Shown: positions 34,633-43,806, numbered from the stretch's first letter. The stretch: 64,000 bases of DNA from an uncultured Verrucomicrobiota bacterium (GCA_903848465.1 CAINGK010000231.1:1-64000); one strand, 5' to 3'. Notes: generated by a model not told the origin, from the letters alone. Translations and numbers: made by a program.

Positions 34633-36780
34633 ATGTCGAACCCCAATTCCCCCAACCGCGAATACCCACTAGAGCGTACCCGTAACATCGGGATCTGCGC
34701 CCACATTGACGCGGGTAAGACGACCCTGACTGAGCGTATTCTGTTCTACACCGGCATGATCCACAAGATCGGCGAAGTGCATGACGGCGCTGCTACCACC
34801 GACTGGATGGAGCAGGAAAAAGAGCGTGGTATCACCATCACCTCCGCTGCCGTAACGGCACGCTGGAAACAGCTCAAGGAAGAAGGCATCTTCAAGCTGC
34901 GTGAACTGGAAGACATTCGCGTCAATATCATCGACACCCCTGGCCACGTGGACTTCACTGCTGAAGTGGAACGTTCCCTCCGTGTGCTTGACGGCGCGAT
35001 CTTCGTGCTTTGCGCAGTTGCCGGTGTGCAGCCGCAGTCTGAAACCGTTTATCGTCAGGCGGAAAAGTATCGCGTTCCTCGCATCGCTTTCGTGAACAAG
35101 ATGGACCGCACCGGTGCCAACTTCGACAACGTGGTCAATGATGTGCGCAAGAAGCTCGGTGCCAATGCCTGGCCGATTCTCATCCCGATCGGTGCTGAAG
35201 AAAGCCTCATCGGCCAGATCGACGTGGTGAACCAGAAGGCGATCATCTACAACGACGACGAAAAGTTTGGCTCCTCCTACTCGGTGCGTGACCTTGAAGG
35301 CGCTGAAATCGCCAAGGCCAAGGAAGCTTACGAGGGTCTCGTCGCAGAAATTTGCAACCAGGACGAAGAGCTTGGCATGAAGTTCCTCGAAGAACTGCCA
35401 ATCACGATCAAGGAAGTCAAGGAAGCGCTTCGCCGCACGGTGATCGCCAACAAGATCATTCCAATGGCCGGTGGTTCTGCCTTCAAAAACAAGGGCGTGC
35501 AGTATCTGATCGACGCCGTGATCGACTACCTCCCAGGTCCTCTTGACATTGAGCCTCAGACCGGCCAGCTCGTGGACGATCCTGACACCAAGGTCGAAGC
35601 CATTCCAAATGACGCCGGTAAGTTCTGCGCCCTCGGCTTCAAGCTCTGGTCCGACAAATTCGGTCGTCTCGTGTTCTTCCGCGTGTATTCCGGTAAGGTT
35701 TCCAAGGGCGACACGATCTACAATCCCCGCACCCGCAAGTCTGAGCGTGTGGGCCGCCTCATTCAGATTCAGGCAAGTGTCCATAAAGACATCGACACCT
35801 GCTACTCAGGTGACATTGCCGCCCTCGTGGGTGTGAAGGACGTTCGCACTGGCGACACCTTCTGTGATGAAGATCTCGACATCTTGCTCGAGCCACCAAC
35901 ATTCCCGGAACCCGTTATCTCGATGGCCGTCGAGCCAAAGACCAAGGGCGACCAAGAAAAGATGGGCAATGCCCTCCAGCGCCTCTCCGAAGAAGATCCG
36001 ACATTCTTCGTCAAGACCGACGAAGAAACCGGCCAGGTCATCATCGCCGGCATGGGCGAGCTGCATCTCGAAATTCTCTGCGACCGCCTCAAGCGCGAGC
36101 ACAAAGTGGAAACCACCACCGGCAAGCCACAGATCGCTTACCGCGAAACCCTCACTATCCCAGCCGATGGCGAAGGCAAACTGGTCAAGCAGTCCGGTGG
36201 TCGCGGCCAATACGGACACGTCGTCATCAAGGTGCGTCCTGGTGAGAAGGGCTCGGGCATCGTTGTGGAAAACAAGGTGGTCGGCGGTACAATTCCAAAA
36301 GAATTCATCAATCCAGCCAAGGCGGGTTGCGTCGAAGCTGCTCTCAACGGCATCATCGCTGGTTATCCAGTGATCGACATGCACATCGAACTTGTCGATG
36401 GCTCCAGCCACGAAGTGGACTCCAACGAAAACGCTTTCAAAATGGCGGGTATCTTCGCCGTCAAAGACGCTCTCAAGAAAGCCAAGTGCATTCTGCTTGA
36501 GCCGATCATGGCTGTGGAAGCTTCCACACCTGAAGATTACCAGGGAGACATCATGGGTGACTTGAACCGTCGCCGTGGCAAGATTCAGGGCATGGACAGC
36601 CGCGGCACCACCGCCATCCTGCGCGCTGAAGTTCCTCTGGCTGAAATGTTTGGCTATTCCACCGCCATCCGCACCCTCTCCTCCGGACGTGCCAGCTACT
36701 CCATGCAGCCTTCTCATTTCGAGCAGGTCCCGCATAATATTGTTGAGCAGATCGTCGAGCAGCGTGGAGGCTCCAAGTAA
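34633..36780 (+). CDS. fusA: Elongation factor G
   Basis: 715 residues, full five-domain EF-G. G1 is AHIDAGKT (23-30), followed by the effector segment ATTDWMEQEKERGITITSAA, G3 DTPGHVDF and G4 NKMD. Domains III-V follow, with GQVIIAGMGELHLEIL and the domain IV segment SGGRGQYGHVVIKV. It catalyses GTP-driven translocation and, with RRF, ribosome recycling. In many bacteria tuf follows fusA. Here rpsJ follows directly after 41 bp. Confidence 0.98.
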   Translation: MSNPNSPNREYPLERTRNIGICAHIDAGKTTLTERILFYTGMIHKIGEVHDGAATTDWMEQEKERGITITSAAVTARWKQLKEEGIFKLRELEDIRVNIIDTPGHVDFTAEVERSLRVLDGAIFVLCAVAGVQPQSETVYRQAEKYRVPRIAFVNKMDRTGANFDNVVNDVRKKLGANAWPILIPIGAEESLIGQIDVVNQKAIIYNDDEKFGSSYSVRDLEGAEIAKAKEAYEGLVAEICNQDEELGMKFLEELPITIKEVKEALRRTVIANKIIPMAGGSAFKNKGVQYLIDAVIDYLPGPLDIEPQTGQLVDDPDTKVEAIPNDAGKFCALGFKLWSDKFGRLVFFRVYSGKVSKGDTIYNPRTRKSERVGRLIQIQASVHKDIDTCYSGDIAALVGVKDVRTGDTFCDEDLDILLEPPTFPEPVISMAVEPKTKGDQEKMGNALQRLSEEDPTFFVKTDEETGQVIIAGMGELHLEILCDRLKREHKVETTTGKPQIAYRETLTIPADGEGKLVKQSGGRGQYGHVVIKVRPGEKGSGIVVENKVVGGTIPKEFINPAKAGCVEAALNGIIAGYPVIDMHIELVDGSSHEVDSNENAFKMAGIFAVKDALKKAKCILLEPIMAVEASTPEDYQGDIMGDLNRRRGKIQGMDSRGTTAILRAEVPLAEMFGYSTAIRTLSSGRASYSMQPSHFEQVPHNIVEQIVEQRGGSK

Positions 36781-36821
36781 CGGCCCACGCGCACTGAAAC
36801 CCTACCCCACGGACCATCGTC

Positions 36822-37130
36822 ATGACTAATCAACGCATCAGAATCCGCCTTCGCGCCTATGACTATCGCGTGCTCGACAAAAGCACTGCTGACATCGTCG
36901 AAACCGCCAAGCGCACCGGCGCACGCGTCGCAGGCCCCATCCCGCTGCCAACGCGCATCGAGAAGTTCACTGTGAACCGCTCCCCACACGTCGATAAGAA
37001 GTCGATGGACCAGTTCGAAATCCGCACACACAAGCGTCTGCTGGACATCGTTGACCCCACCTCCCGCACCGTGGACGAGCTCAAGAAGCTCAATCTTCCT
37101 TCCGGCGTGGACATCACCATCAAGATCTAA
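36822..37130 (+). CDS. rpsJ: 30S ribosomal protein S10
   Basis: 102 residues, complete: RIRLRAYDYRVLDKSTADIVETAKRTGARVAGPIPLPT and RTHKRLLDIVDPTSRTVDELKKL. It is a 30S head protein and, as NusE, a partner of NusB in transcription antitermination. It marks the join of the str and S10 operons. Confidence 0.98.
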   Translation: MTNQRIRIRLRAYDYRVLDKSTADIVETAKRTGARVAGPIPLPTRIEKFTVNRSPHVDKKSMDQFEIRTHKRLLDIVDPTSRTVDELKKLNLPSGVDITIKI

Positions 37131-37168
37131 GTCGATCTCATTACTTTTAAAAACAGGAGGACAAACTC

Positions 37169-37822
37169 ATGAGTCTCGGATTGATCGGTAAAAAACTCGG
37201 AATGACCAAAGTTTACGACGCTAAAGGCGACGCAATCTCGGTCACAGTGGTTGATGTCAGCGGCAACACCATTCTTCAGGTGAAACGCAGCGATGGCAAA
37301 GACAAGTACAGTGCAGTGCAGGTCGGCTACGGCGACCAGTTGAAGGATTCCCGCGTCAGCAAGCCGCTGCTGGGCCACTTCAAGAAGCATGGTTGCACGA
37401 CTGCCAAGCGCATCGTCAAAGAATTCCGCCTGACTGGCGACGACCAACTGCCAGCAGCAGATGCCAAGCTCGACGCGAGCATCTTCAGCAATGGCCAAGT
37501 GGTTGATGTGATCGGCAACACCAAGGGCAAAGGTTTCCAAGGCGTTGTGAAGCGCTGGAACTTCGCCGGACAGCCCGCTTCCCATGGTCACATGATGCAT
37601 CGTCGTCCTGGTTCCATCGGTTGCCGTCTTACCCCCGGTCTCGTTTGGAAAAATCAGAAGATGCCCGGCCACGACGGCACCACCCGCTGCACCACCCAGA
37701 ACCTGGTGGTCGTGCAAAGCCGTCCTGAAGAAGGCATCCTGCTCATCAAAGGCGCACTCCCCGGCAACAAAGGCAGCATCGTTGTGGTGCGCCCCGGCAA
37801 AAAAGCCGTCGCCAAGAAATAA
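37169..37822 (+). CDS. rplC: 50S ribosomal protein L3
   Basis: 217 residues starting MSLGLIGKKLGMTKVYD. It is preceded by AGGAGG (about 37157-37162), one of the few strong Shine-Dalgarno sites in the array. KGKGFQGVVKRWNFAGQPASHG and the PGSIGCRLTPG loop near the peptidyl transferase centre are present. A 50S assembly initiator. Confidence 0.98.
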   Translation: MSLGLIGKKLGMTKVYDAKGDAISVTVVDVSGNTILQVKRSDGKDKYSAVQVGYGDQLKDSRVSKPLLGHFKKHGCTTAKRIVKEFRLTGDDQLPAADAKLDASIFSNGQVVDVIGNTKGKGFQGVVKRWNFAGQPASHGHMMHRRPGSIGCRLTPGLVWKNQKMPGHDGTTRCTTQNLVVVQSRPEEGILLIKGALPGNKGSIVVVRPGKKAVAKK

Positions 37823-37839
37823 CCACGAGGAACTGAACC

Positions 37840-38451
37840 ATGTCCGCGACCATTCTCTCAGCCGACGCCGCCAAGGCGGCCAACATCCAACTGACCGAGG
37901 GCTATAAAGGCTCCCAGGCTCTCAATGACACGCTGGTGGCCTACCGGGCCAACCGCCGTCAGGGCAATGCCCACACCAAAAACCGTTCTGAAGTTTCCGG
38001 CTCCGGCAAGAAGCTTTGGAACCAGAAGGGAACCGGCAATGCTCGTATGGGCAGCAAGCGTTCCCCAATCTGGAGTGGTGGTGGTGTCGTCTTCGGCCCA
38101 CGTAACACAACCATTTGGGCCAAGAAGACCACCAAAGGCACCAAGAAGCTTGCTCTTCGCGCAGCTTTGACCGCTCGCATCCTTGATGGCGAAGTACTCA
38201 CCACCGGCAGCTTTGCTGTGGCTGATGGCAAGACCAAAAGCTTCATCGCTGCGGTCAATGGCCTGACCACTGCCAAGAACGTGCTTCTCATCGGCAAAGG
38301 CTTTGATGAACTCACCTTCCGCGCCGGCCGCAATGTCCAGAACGTTCAGCTTATTTCCGCTGACGAAGTGAATGCCGAGCACCTCCTGCGCTACCGCAGC
38401 GTCGTGGTGACCGGTGACGCCCTTGAAACCCTTGCCAAGAGGACCGCCTGA
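37840..38451 (+). CDS. rplD: 50S ribosomal protein L4
   Basis: 203 residues. The exit-tunnel loop appears as RRQGNAHTKNRSEVSGSGKKLWNQKGTGNARMGSKRSPIWSGGG. In E. coli L4 also represses the S10 operon by binding its leader. Here the corresponding leader, if any, would be inside the fused array. The stop at 38451 is two bases before the L23 start. Confidence 0.98.
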   Translation: MSATILSADAAKAANIQLTEGYKGSQALNDTLVAYRANRRQGNAHTKNRSEVSGSGKKLWNQKGTGNARMGSKRSPIWSGGGVVFGPRNTTIWAKKTTKGTKKLALRAALTARILDGEVLTTGSFAVADGKTKSFIAAVNGLTTAKNVLLIGKGFDELTFRAGRNVQNVQLISADEVNAEHLLRYRSVVVTGDALETLAKRTA

Positions 38452-38453
38452 TC

Positions 38454-38738
38454 ATGAAAGACCTTCATAAAGTCATCAAAACCATCCGTCTCAGCGAAAA
38501 AGCAACGCTGCTGGGCGAACAGAACAACGAGTACGTGTTCTCTGTCGATGTCGACGCTACCAAGATCGACATCAAGCAGGCCATCGAAAAACTCTTTGGC
38601 AAAAAAGTCACCGGTGTCCGCACTGCGAACTATGACGGCAAGGCCCGTCGTGAGCGCCGCGCCGATTACGGCCGCACCAATCACTGGAAGAAAGCGATCG
38701 TCCGCCTCAAGGCTGGCGAAAAGTTCGACCTCGCGTAA
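38454..38738 (+). CDS. rplW: 50S ribosomal protein L23
   Basis: 94 residues: IRLSEKATLLGEQNNEYVFSVDVDATKIDIKQAIEKLFGKKVTGVRTANYDGK. It lies at the tunnel exit and docks trigger factor and SRP. It starts two bases after rplD, so coupled translation is likely. Confidence 0.98.
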   Translation: MKDLHKVIKTIRLSEKATLLGEQNNEYVFSVDVDATKIDIKQAIEKLFGKKVTGVRTANYDGKARRERRADYGRTNHWKKAIVRLKAGEKFDLA

Positions 38739-38774
38739 ACCCAGGCCCGCAACCCTTTAACTTATCCTACCGTC

Positions 38775-39614
38775 ATGGCGCTGAAAACATTCAAGCCTAC
38801 TACGCCCACCAATCGCTATAAAGAGTGGAACTCCTTCGAGGAGATCACCAAGCATTCTCCGGAGAAAAGCCTCACCGTGGCTCTCCGCAAGTCCGGTGGC
38901 CGTAACAACACTGGTCGCATCACTTGCCGTCACATCGGCGGTGGTCACGACAAGCGTTACCGTCTCATCGACTTCAAGCGCTCCCGCCGTGATGAAGCAG
39001 CCAAGGTGGTCGGCATCGAATACGATCCGAATCGCTCCGCTCGCATCGCCCTCGTCGAATACAAGGACGGCCAGCGTGCTTATATCCTCGCCCCCAACGC
39101 CCTTTCTGTCGGCGCTTTGGTCATGGCAGGTGAAAAGGCCGCTCCTGAAGTGGGCAACGCTCTTCCTCTGAGCAAAATCCCTCTCGGCACTTCGATCCAC
39201 AACATCGAACTCTCCCCCGGCAAAGGTGGCGTCGTCGCCCGTGCCGCTGGTCAGGCTGCTGTGCTTTCCAACCGTGAAGGTGACTTCGCCCTGGTGCGCA
39301 TGCCTTCCGGAGAAATCCGCAAGATCCTCTCTGTCTGCTACGCTACCATTGGCCAAGTCGGCAACATTGAGCACATGAACGTCGTCAGTGCCAAGGCGGG
39401 CCGCACCCGCTGGCAGGGCACCCGCCCAACCGTCCGTGGTATGTGTATGAACCCGATCGACCATCCAAACGGTGGTGGTGAAGGTCGTTCCAAATCCGGT
39501 GGTGGTCGTCAGCATCTGCTCAGCCCATGGGGCCACGCTAAAGGTGAGAAGACCCGCAATAAGAAGAAGGCTACGAATAAGCTCATCATCCAGGGCCGTA
39601 ACGCCAAGAAGTAA
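38775..39614 (+). CDS. rplB: 50S ribosomal protein L2
   Basis: 279 residues. It contains GRNNTGRITCRHIGGGHDKRYR, the GTSIHNIE segment, and MNPIDHPNGGGEGRSKSGGGRQHLLSPWG. The last carries the conserved histidine needed for peptidyl transferase assembly. Confidence 0.98.
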   Translation: MALKTFKPTTPTNRYKEWNSFEEITKHSPEKSLTVALRKSGGRNNTGRITCRHIGGGHDKRYRLIDFKRSRRDEAAKVVGIEYDPNRSARIALVEYKDGQRAYILAPNALSVGALVMAGEKAAPEVGNALPLSKIPLGTSIHNIELSPGKGGVVARAAGQAAVLSNREGDFALVRMPSGEIRKILSVCYATIGQVGNIEHMNVVSAKAGRTRWQGTRPTVRGMCMNPIDHPNGGGEGRSKSGGGRQHLLSPWGHAKGEKTRNKKKATNKLIIQGRNAKK

Positions 39615-39638
39615 TCCATTCCTCACTCACGCACTCAC

Positions 39639-39917
39639 ATGGCACGCTCCCTCAAAAAAGGTCCTTTCGTTCAGCAAGCCCTCCTCGACAAGGTGGACAA
39701 GCTCAACGACGCCAAGCAGAAACGCCCCATTAAGACTTGGGCACGTTCCTCCATGGTCACTCCTGACCTCGTTGGCCACACCTTCCTCGTTCACAATGGC
39801 AAAGACTTCGTCTCTGTCTATGTGACTGAAAACATGGTCGGTCACCGCCTCGGCGAGTTCTCCCTGACCCGTCTGTTCAAGTCTCACGGTGCCGTCACCG
39901 TCAAGGCCGCCAAGTAA
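39639..39917 (+). CDS. rpsS: 30S ribosomal protein S19
   Basis: 92 residues starting MARSLKKGPFVQQALLDKVDKLN and containing TFLVHNGKDFVSVYVTENMVGHRLGEFSLTR. It sits in the 30S head near S13. In the usual S10 order rplV follows, but here another gene intervenes. Confidence 0.98.
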   Translation: MARSLKKGPFVQQALLDKVDKLNDAKQKRPIKTWARSSMVTPDLVGHTFLVHNGKDFVSVYVTENMVGHRLGEFSLTRLFKSHGAVTVKAAK

Positions 39918-39940
39918 TTCCTGAGCTTCGAGTTCTTTAC

Positions 39941-40720
39941 ATGTCACTCCGCGCTACCATCACCTGCACCACCCTTTCCCTGCTTCTCGCAGTGGGTGTG
40001 ACAGGCTTGCGTGCGGATGACAAACTCGAAAACCAGGAACTGCACATCACACTGGCTGTCGCCGCTGCCAAGCTTCAGGCCCAAGACGCTCAACTTCTTG
40101 CCGCTAAGGACAAGAACGACGCCCTGGCTCAAAGCGCCGCTGCCGCCAATGCTGAAACCAGCGAACTTAAAGACCGCTACGAAAAGCTGCGCGGTCTGCT
40201 CGAAGGTCTCGGCGTCGGCGCTCTCGAAAACTCCAAGGATCAAACCCAGGAGCGCCTGCTCGCTGCCCTCAGCGACCTGCGAATCATGAAAGATCAACGC
40301 GATGAACTCGCTAACGCTCTGATTGAACTCGCCGAGTCCGGCATGGGCCTGATGAAAAGCGCTCCGAATGCTGATCCTGCTGCCGCTGACCGTCTCAATA
40401 AGGCCATCACTCAAGCTGATGCCGCTCTTACCAAAGCCGGTGGTGGTCAGAATGGTCAAGCCGTCGGTGATCTGCAAAACGCTCGCGTCGTCAGCATGAA
40501 AGGTGAACTCGGCATCGCCGTCCTCTCCCTTGGTGCCAAGGATGGTGTGAAGCCCGGCATGCCCTTTGAAATTTTCCGCGAAGACAAGCCCATCGCTAAA
40601 GTCCTCGTCACTGAAGTCCGCAACTCTGTCTGCGGTGCCGTGGTCCAGGAACTGGCCGCTGCAAATGATCCCGTCCGCGTCGGTGACCGGGGTCGCGTCG
40701 ATCTCAACAAATCTCTCTAA
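39941..40720 (+). CDS. Exported coiled-coil protein inserted in the S10 operon
   Basis: 259 residues, not a ribosomal protein. Residues 1-25 are a signal peptide (SLLLAVGVTGLRA-DD). About 30-130 are Ala/Leu/Lys/Glu-rich with heptad spacing, predicted coiled coil. After a Gly/Gln linker, about 175-259 form a compact beta domain (ARVVSMKGELGIAVLSLGAKDGVKPGMPFEIFRED, KVLVTEVRNSVCGAVV) resembling a small SH3- or FlgT-C-like fold. It lies 23 bp after rpsS and 26 bp before rplV on the same strand and must be co-transcribed with them. Base composition and codon style match the flanking ribosomal genes, so it does not look newly acquired. Function unknown; perhaps envelope or cell-wall related. Confidence 0.85.
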   Translation: MSLRATITCTTLSLLLAVGVTGLRADDKLENQELHITLAVAAAKLQAQDAQLLAAKDKNDALAQSAAAANAETSELKDRYEKLRGLLEGLGVGALENSKDQTQERLLAALSDLRIMKDQRDELANALIELAESGMGLMKSAPNADPAAADRLNKAITQADAALTKAGGGQNGQAVGDLQNARVVSMKGELGIAVLSLGAKDGVKPGMPFEIFREDKPIAKVLVTEVRNSVCGAVVQELAAANDPVRVGDRGRVDLNKSL

Positions 40721-40746
40721 CGAAGTCAAGAACCCCCCCTCGCTTT

Positions 40747-41184
40747 ATGTCCGTCCGCTCCGTCCTCAAATACGCCAGGATCTCCTCGCAGAAAGCCCGC
40801 CAGGTCACTCGTGCCATCACCGGCATGCCCGTCTCCCAGGCGCTGAGCGTTCTCGACTTCACCCCCAAGAAAGCCGCCTTCCTCGTTGGCAAAACCCTTC
40901 GTTCCGCCATCGCGAACGCTGAGAACAACCACGAGCAGGATGCTTCCGAATTCATCGTGCAGTCCGCCATCGCCACCCCCGGCCCGGTCCTGAGCCGCAT
41001 CATGCCACGCGCCCGTGGCTCAGCCGCTCCGATCAAGAAGCGCATGACTCACATCACCGTCATCATCGGTGCGCCGAAGGCTGAAGAAGCCAAGGCAGAA
41101 GGCGAGAAGAAAGCTCCAAAGTCCGCTCGCCGGAACGCTCCCGCCCTCAAGAAGGCCGCTAAAGCCAAGAAAGCTTCTGAATAA
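40747..41184 (+). CDS. rplV: 50S ribosomal protein L22 with C-terminal extension
   Basis: 145 residues. The core (YARISSQKARQVTRAITGMPVSQALSVLDFTPKKAAF, PVLSRIMPRARGSAAPIKKRMTHITVII) is complete by about 113. The tunnel-lining hairpin is normal. The remaining 30 residues are a Lys/Ala/Glu-rich tail not found in short-form L22. Confidence 0.97.
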   Translation: MSVRSVLKYARISSQKARQVTRAITGMPVSQALSVLDFTPKKAAFLVGKTLRSAIANAENNHEQDASEFIVQSAIATPGPVLSRIMPRARGSAAPIKKRMTHITVIIGAPKAEEAKAEGEKKAPKSARRNAPALKKAAKAKKASE

Positions 41185-41217
41185 CCGCAACGCCCCCCAA
41201 CCGCACCTCTTCACTTT

Positions 41218-42018
41218 ATGGGACAGAAAGTAAATCCGATCGGCTTCCGCCTCGCAGTCACCAAAGACTGGCGCTCCAAGTGGTACGCACCTGAAAAAGA
41301 ATACGCAGACTCGCTCCACAGCGATCTCGCCATCCGTGCTTACCTCAAGGAAAAGCTTATGCAGGCCGCCATCTCCAAGATCGTGATCGAACGCGCTTGG
41401 AACCAGGTCCGCGTCACCCTTCACACTGCCCGCCCAGGTCTCGTCATTGGCCGCAAGGGTCAGGAAATCGACGTGATGAGCCAGAAGGTCTCCGAAATGT
41501 GCGGTGGCAAGCAGGTCAAGATCGACATCTTCGAAATCAAGCAGCCAGAACTCGACGCTCAGCTCGTCGCTGAAGCCGTCGCCGTTCAGCTTGAGCGCCG
41601 TATTTCCTTCCGCCGCGCCATGAAGCGCTCCGTGCAGACTGCCATGGACATGGGTGCTGACGGCATTCGTCTCCGCTGCGCGGGTCGTCTCGGTGGTGCT
41701 GACATCGCCCGTGCCGAATGGTACCGCCAGGGCAAGGTGCCTCTTCAGACCCTGCGTATCCCGATTGATTATGGCTTCGCAGAAGCACGCACTGTTTATG
41801 GCATCATCGGCGTCAAGTGCTGGATGAACCGCGGCAATGCCCCTGAAGGCGTTTCCCGTCCTTCTGGCGACCGTCGCCCACGTAGAGACGACCGTGGAGA
41901 TCGCCGCCCTGGCGCTCCTGGTCCTCGCGGTGGTGATCGTCGTGGTCCGCAAGGCGGTGGTGGTGGTGGCTACGGTGCCCCAGCTCCTGCGCCCGCCCCG
42001 GCTCCAGCCCAAGCATAA
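41218..42018 (+). CDS. rpsC: 30S ribosomal protein S3 with Arg/Gly/Pro-rich tail
   Basis: 266 residues. The KH domain (RPGLVIGRKGQEIDVM) and the C-terminal S3 domain (RRISFRRAMKRSVQTAMDMGADGIRLRCAGRLGGADIARAEWYRQGKVPLQTLRIPIDYG) are intact to about 210. The last 55 residues are low complexity: RRPRRDDRGDRRPGAPGPRGG then a poly-Gly and Ala-Pro run. S3 lies at the mRNA entry channel, where such a basic tail could contact mRNA. Confidence 0.97.
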   Translation: MGQKVNPIGFRLAVTKDWRSKWYAPEKEYADSLHSDLAIRAYLKEKLMQAAISKIVIERAWNQVRVTLHTARPGLVIGRKGQEIDVMSQKVSEMCGGKQVKIDIFEIKQPELDAQLVAEAVAVQLERRISFRRAMKRSVQTAMDMGADGIRLRCAGRLGGADIARAEWYRQGKVPLQTLRIPIDYGFAEARTVYGIIGVKCWMNRGNAPEGVSRPSGDRRPRRDDRGDRRPGAPGPRGGDRRGPQGGGGGGYGAPAPAPAPAPAQA

Positions 42019-42063
42019 TTGCTCCTTTTTCTGAACTAAACCTTTCCCACCGGACCTAGACGT

Positions 42064-42486
42064 ATGGCCCTTCTTCCAAGCAGAGTAAAATATCGCAAAT
42101 CGCAGCGCGGCAATCGCGGCGGCAACGCCACCAGCGGCAACAAGCTGGACTTTGGTGACTTCGGTCTCCAGACTCTTGATCGTGGCTGGATCAAAAACAT
42201 CCACATTGAAGCCTGCCGCGTCGCTATTACCCGTTTCCTCAAGCGTAAGGGTAAAGTCTTCTGCCGCATTTTCCCTCACAAGCCCGTCACCCAGCGTCCA
42301 CCGGAAGTCCGAATGGGTAAGGGTAAAGGCGCTCCAGAATTCTGGGTTGCAGTGGTCCTTCCAGGTCACATGCTCTTTGAAATCTCTGGCGTGAACGAAG
42401 CCACGGCTCGTGAAGCTTGCCGCCTTGCCGCCACGAAGCTGGGCCTCCGCTGCCGCTTCGTCAGCCGCGAAAGCCTCCACAAATAA
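42064..42486 (+). CDS. rplP: 50S ribosomal protein L16
   Basis: 140 residues starting MALLPSRVKYRKSQRGNRGGNATSGN. It contains the family segments CRIFPHKPVTQRPPEVRMGKGKGAPEFWVAVV and ISGVNEATAREACRLAATKL. It binds the 50S A-site region. Confidence 0.97.
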   Translation: MALLPSRVKYRKSQRGNRGGNATSGNKLDFGDFGLQTLDRGWIKNIHIEACRVAITRFLKRKGKVFCRIFPHKPVTQRPPEVRMGKGKGAPEFWVAVVLPGHMLFEISGVNEATAREACRLAATKLGLRCRFVSRESLHK

Positions 42487-42509
42487 TAACGCGCACCGCG
42501 AACTGAATT

Positions 42510-42728
42510 ATGAAGATCAAAGAACTCCGTGAATCGACTGTGGAAGAACTCTCCGCACGCCGTCGCGAACTGAAGCAAGAAGCGCTCAACCTGCGCGTGC
42601 AGCAGAGCGCAGGTGGCGGTCAGCTCGAAAATCCAGCCCGTCTTACCCACATCCGCCGCGAGATCGCCCGGATTGAAACCATCATCACCGAGCGTGCCCA
42701 CGCTGCGGCTGCCAAGAAAGCCGCCTGA
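42510..42728 (+). CDS. rpmC: 50S ribosomal protein L29
   Basis: 72 residues, a two-helix protein: MKIKELRESTVEELSARRRELKQEALNLRVQQSAGGGQLENPARLTHIRREIARIETI. It sits next to L23 at the tunnel exit. Confidence 0.96.
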   Translation: MKIKELRESTVEELSARRRELKQEALNLRVQQSAGGGQLENPARLTHIRREIARIETIITERAHAAAAKKAA

Positions 42729-42763
42729 TCCGGTTATCCACCCCCTGAAGCATTTTTAATATC

Positions 42764-43048
42764 ATGAGCGAGCCCACCGCAGCAGCCCCTGCAGCCACCG
42801 AAAAACCCGTCGTACGCAAGACCCGCGTCGGCACCGTGGTGTCCGACAAAATGACGAAGACCATCGTCGTCAAAGTCGAACGCCGCGTTCCGCACCCAAT
42901 CTTTAAGAAGATCGTGCGCAAGACCTCCAAGTTCTATGCCCACGACGAAAAAGGTCTGGCCAAAGAAGGTGACAAGGTGCTCATCGCCGAAACCCGCCCG
43001 CTCTCCAAGCTGAAGCGCTGGGAACTGATCGAAGTGCAGAAGCACTAA
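42764..43048 (+). CDS. rpsQ: 30S ribosomal protein S17
   Basis: 94 residues. The OB-fold core starts at RKTRVGTVVSDKMTKTIVVKVERRVPHPIFKKIV and ends ETRPLSKLKRWELIEV. An Ala/Pro-rich extension of about 20 residues precedes it. A primary binder of 16S rRNA. Confidence 0.96.
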   Translation: MSEPTAAAPAATEKPVVRKTRVGTVVSDKMTKTIVVKVERRVPHPIFKKIVRKTSKFYAHDEKGLAKEGDKVLIAETRPLSKLKRWELIEVQKH

Positions 43049-43090
43049 ATCGCAATTTGAACCCCCTAACCTGACCAGGAGAAACAGCTT

Positions 43091-43459
43091 ATGTTGCAAA
43101 TGGAGTCCTCAATCCCGGTGGCTGATAACACCGGTGCCCGAATGGCCACGATGATCGGCGTGCTCGGCAAGAAAAACACCCGCTTCGCCTACGTCGGCGA
43201 CATCATCACCGCTCACATTCGCGAGTCCACCCCGACTGCCGCCGTGAAGAAGGGCGAAGTCGTCCGTGCCGTGATCGTCCGCACATCCCACCCGATCCGT
43301 CGTGTGGATGGTTCGATCCTGCGCTTTGACCGCAACGCCATGGTCATCATCGACAAGGACAACAACCCGCGTGGCACCCGTATCTTTGGCCCTGTGGCCC
43401 GTGAACTGCGCGACAAAAACTTCATGAAGATCGTTTCTCTCGCACCTGAAGTGCTGTAA
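43091..43459 (+). CDS. rplN: 50S ribosomal protein L14
   Basis: 122 residues, the standard length: MLQMESSIPVADNTGARMATMIGVLG, AVIVRTSHPIRRVDGSILRFDRNAMVIID and RGTRIFGPVARELR. A Shine-Dalgarno AGGAGA precedes the ATG. It forms an intersubunit bridge. Confidence 0.98.
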   Translation: MLQMESSIPVADNTGARMATMIGVLGKKNTRFAYVGDIITAHIRESTPTAAVKKGEVVRAVIVRTSHPIRRVDGSILRFDRNAMVIIDKDNNPRGTRIFGPVARELRDKNFMKIVSLAPEVL

Positions 43460-43464
43460 TTCCC

Positions 43465-43749
43465 ATGAGCCGTACTAAGACCCACGTTAAAAAAGGCGAC
43501 AATGTCGTCGTCATCTCCGGAGCCGCCAAAGGTGCCCAGGGCATCGTCCTGGCAGTGCAGACTGGCAAGAACCGGGTGCTCGTTGAAGGTGTGCGCATGA
43601 TCAAGAAAGCGATCAAGCCCACCCAGCAGAACCAAGCCGGTGGCTTCCAGGAGCAAGAAGGCCCCATCCACATCTCCAACGTCAAGCGCGTTGAAGCGCC
43701 CGTGAAAGATAAGAAAAAGAAAGTTGCGAAGAAGAAGGTCAAGGCCTAA
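43465..43749 (+). CDS. rplX: 50S ribosomal protein L24
   Basis: 94 residues. The KOW motif appears as VKKGDNVVVISGAAKGAQGIVLAV, and the end is a Lys-rich tail. It starts five bases after rplN. A 50S assembly initiator. Confidence 0.97.
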   Translation: MSRTKTHVKKGDNVVVISGAAKGAQGIVLAVQTGKNRVLVEGVRMIKKAIKPTQQNQAGGFQEQEGPIHISNVKRVEAPVKDKKKKVAKKKVKA

Positions 43750-43784
43750 GTCTCGCCCCCCCATTTGCCTCCCCCCTCGCCATC

Positions 43785-43806
43785 GTCGTACCAATTACGG
43801 TGCGAC
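43785..43806 (+). promoter_or_regulatory. Hairpin in the rplX-rplE gap
   Basis: GTCGTACC (43785-43792) pairs with GGTGCGAC (43799-43806), eight pairs including one G-U, over the loop AATTAC. The gap of 91 bp is one of the two longest inside the S10-spc part and is otherwise pyrimidine-rich. A role in translational control or mRNA processing is possible but unproven. Confidence 0.4.
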
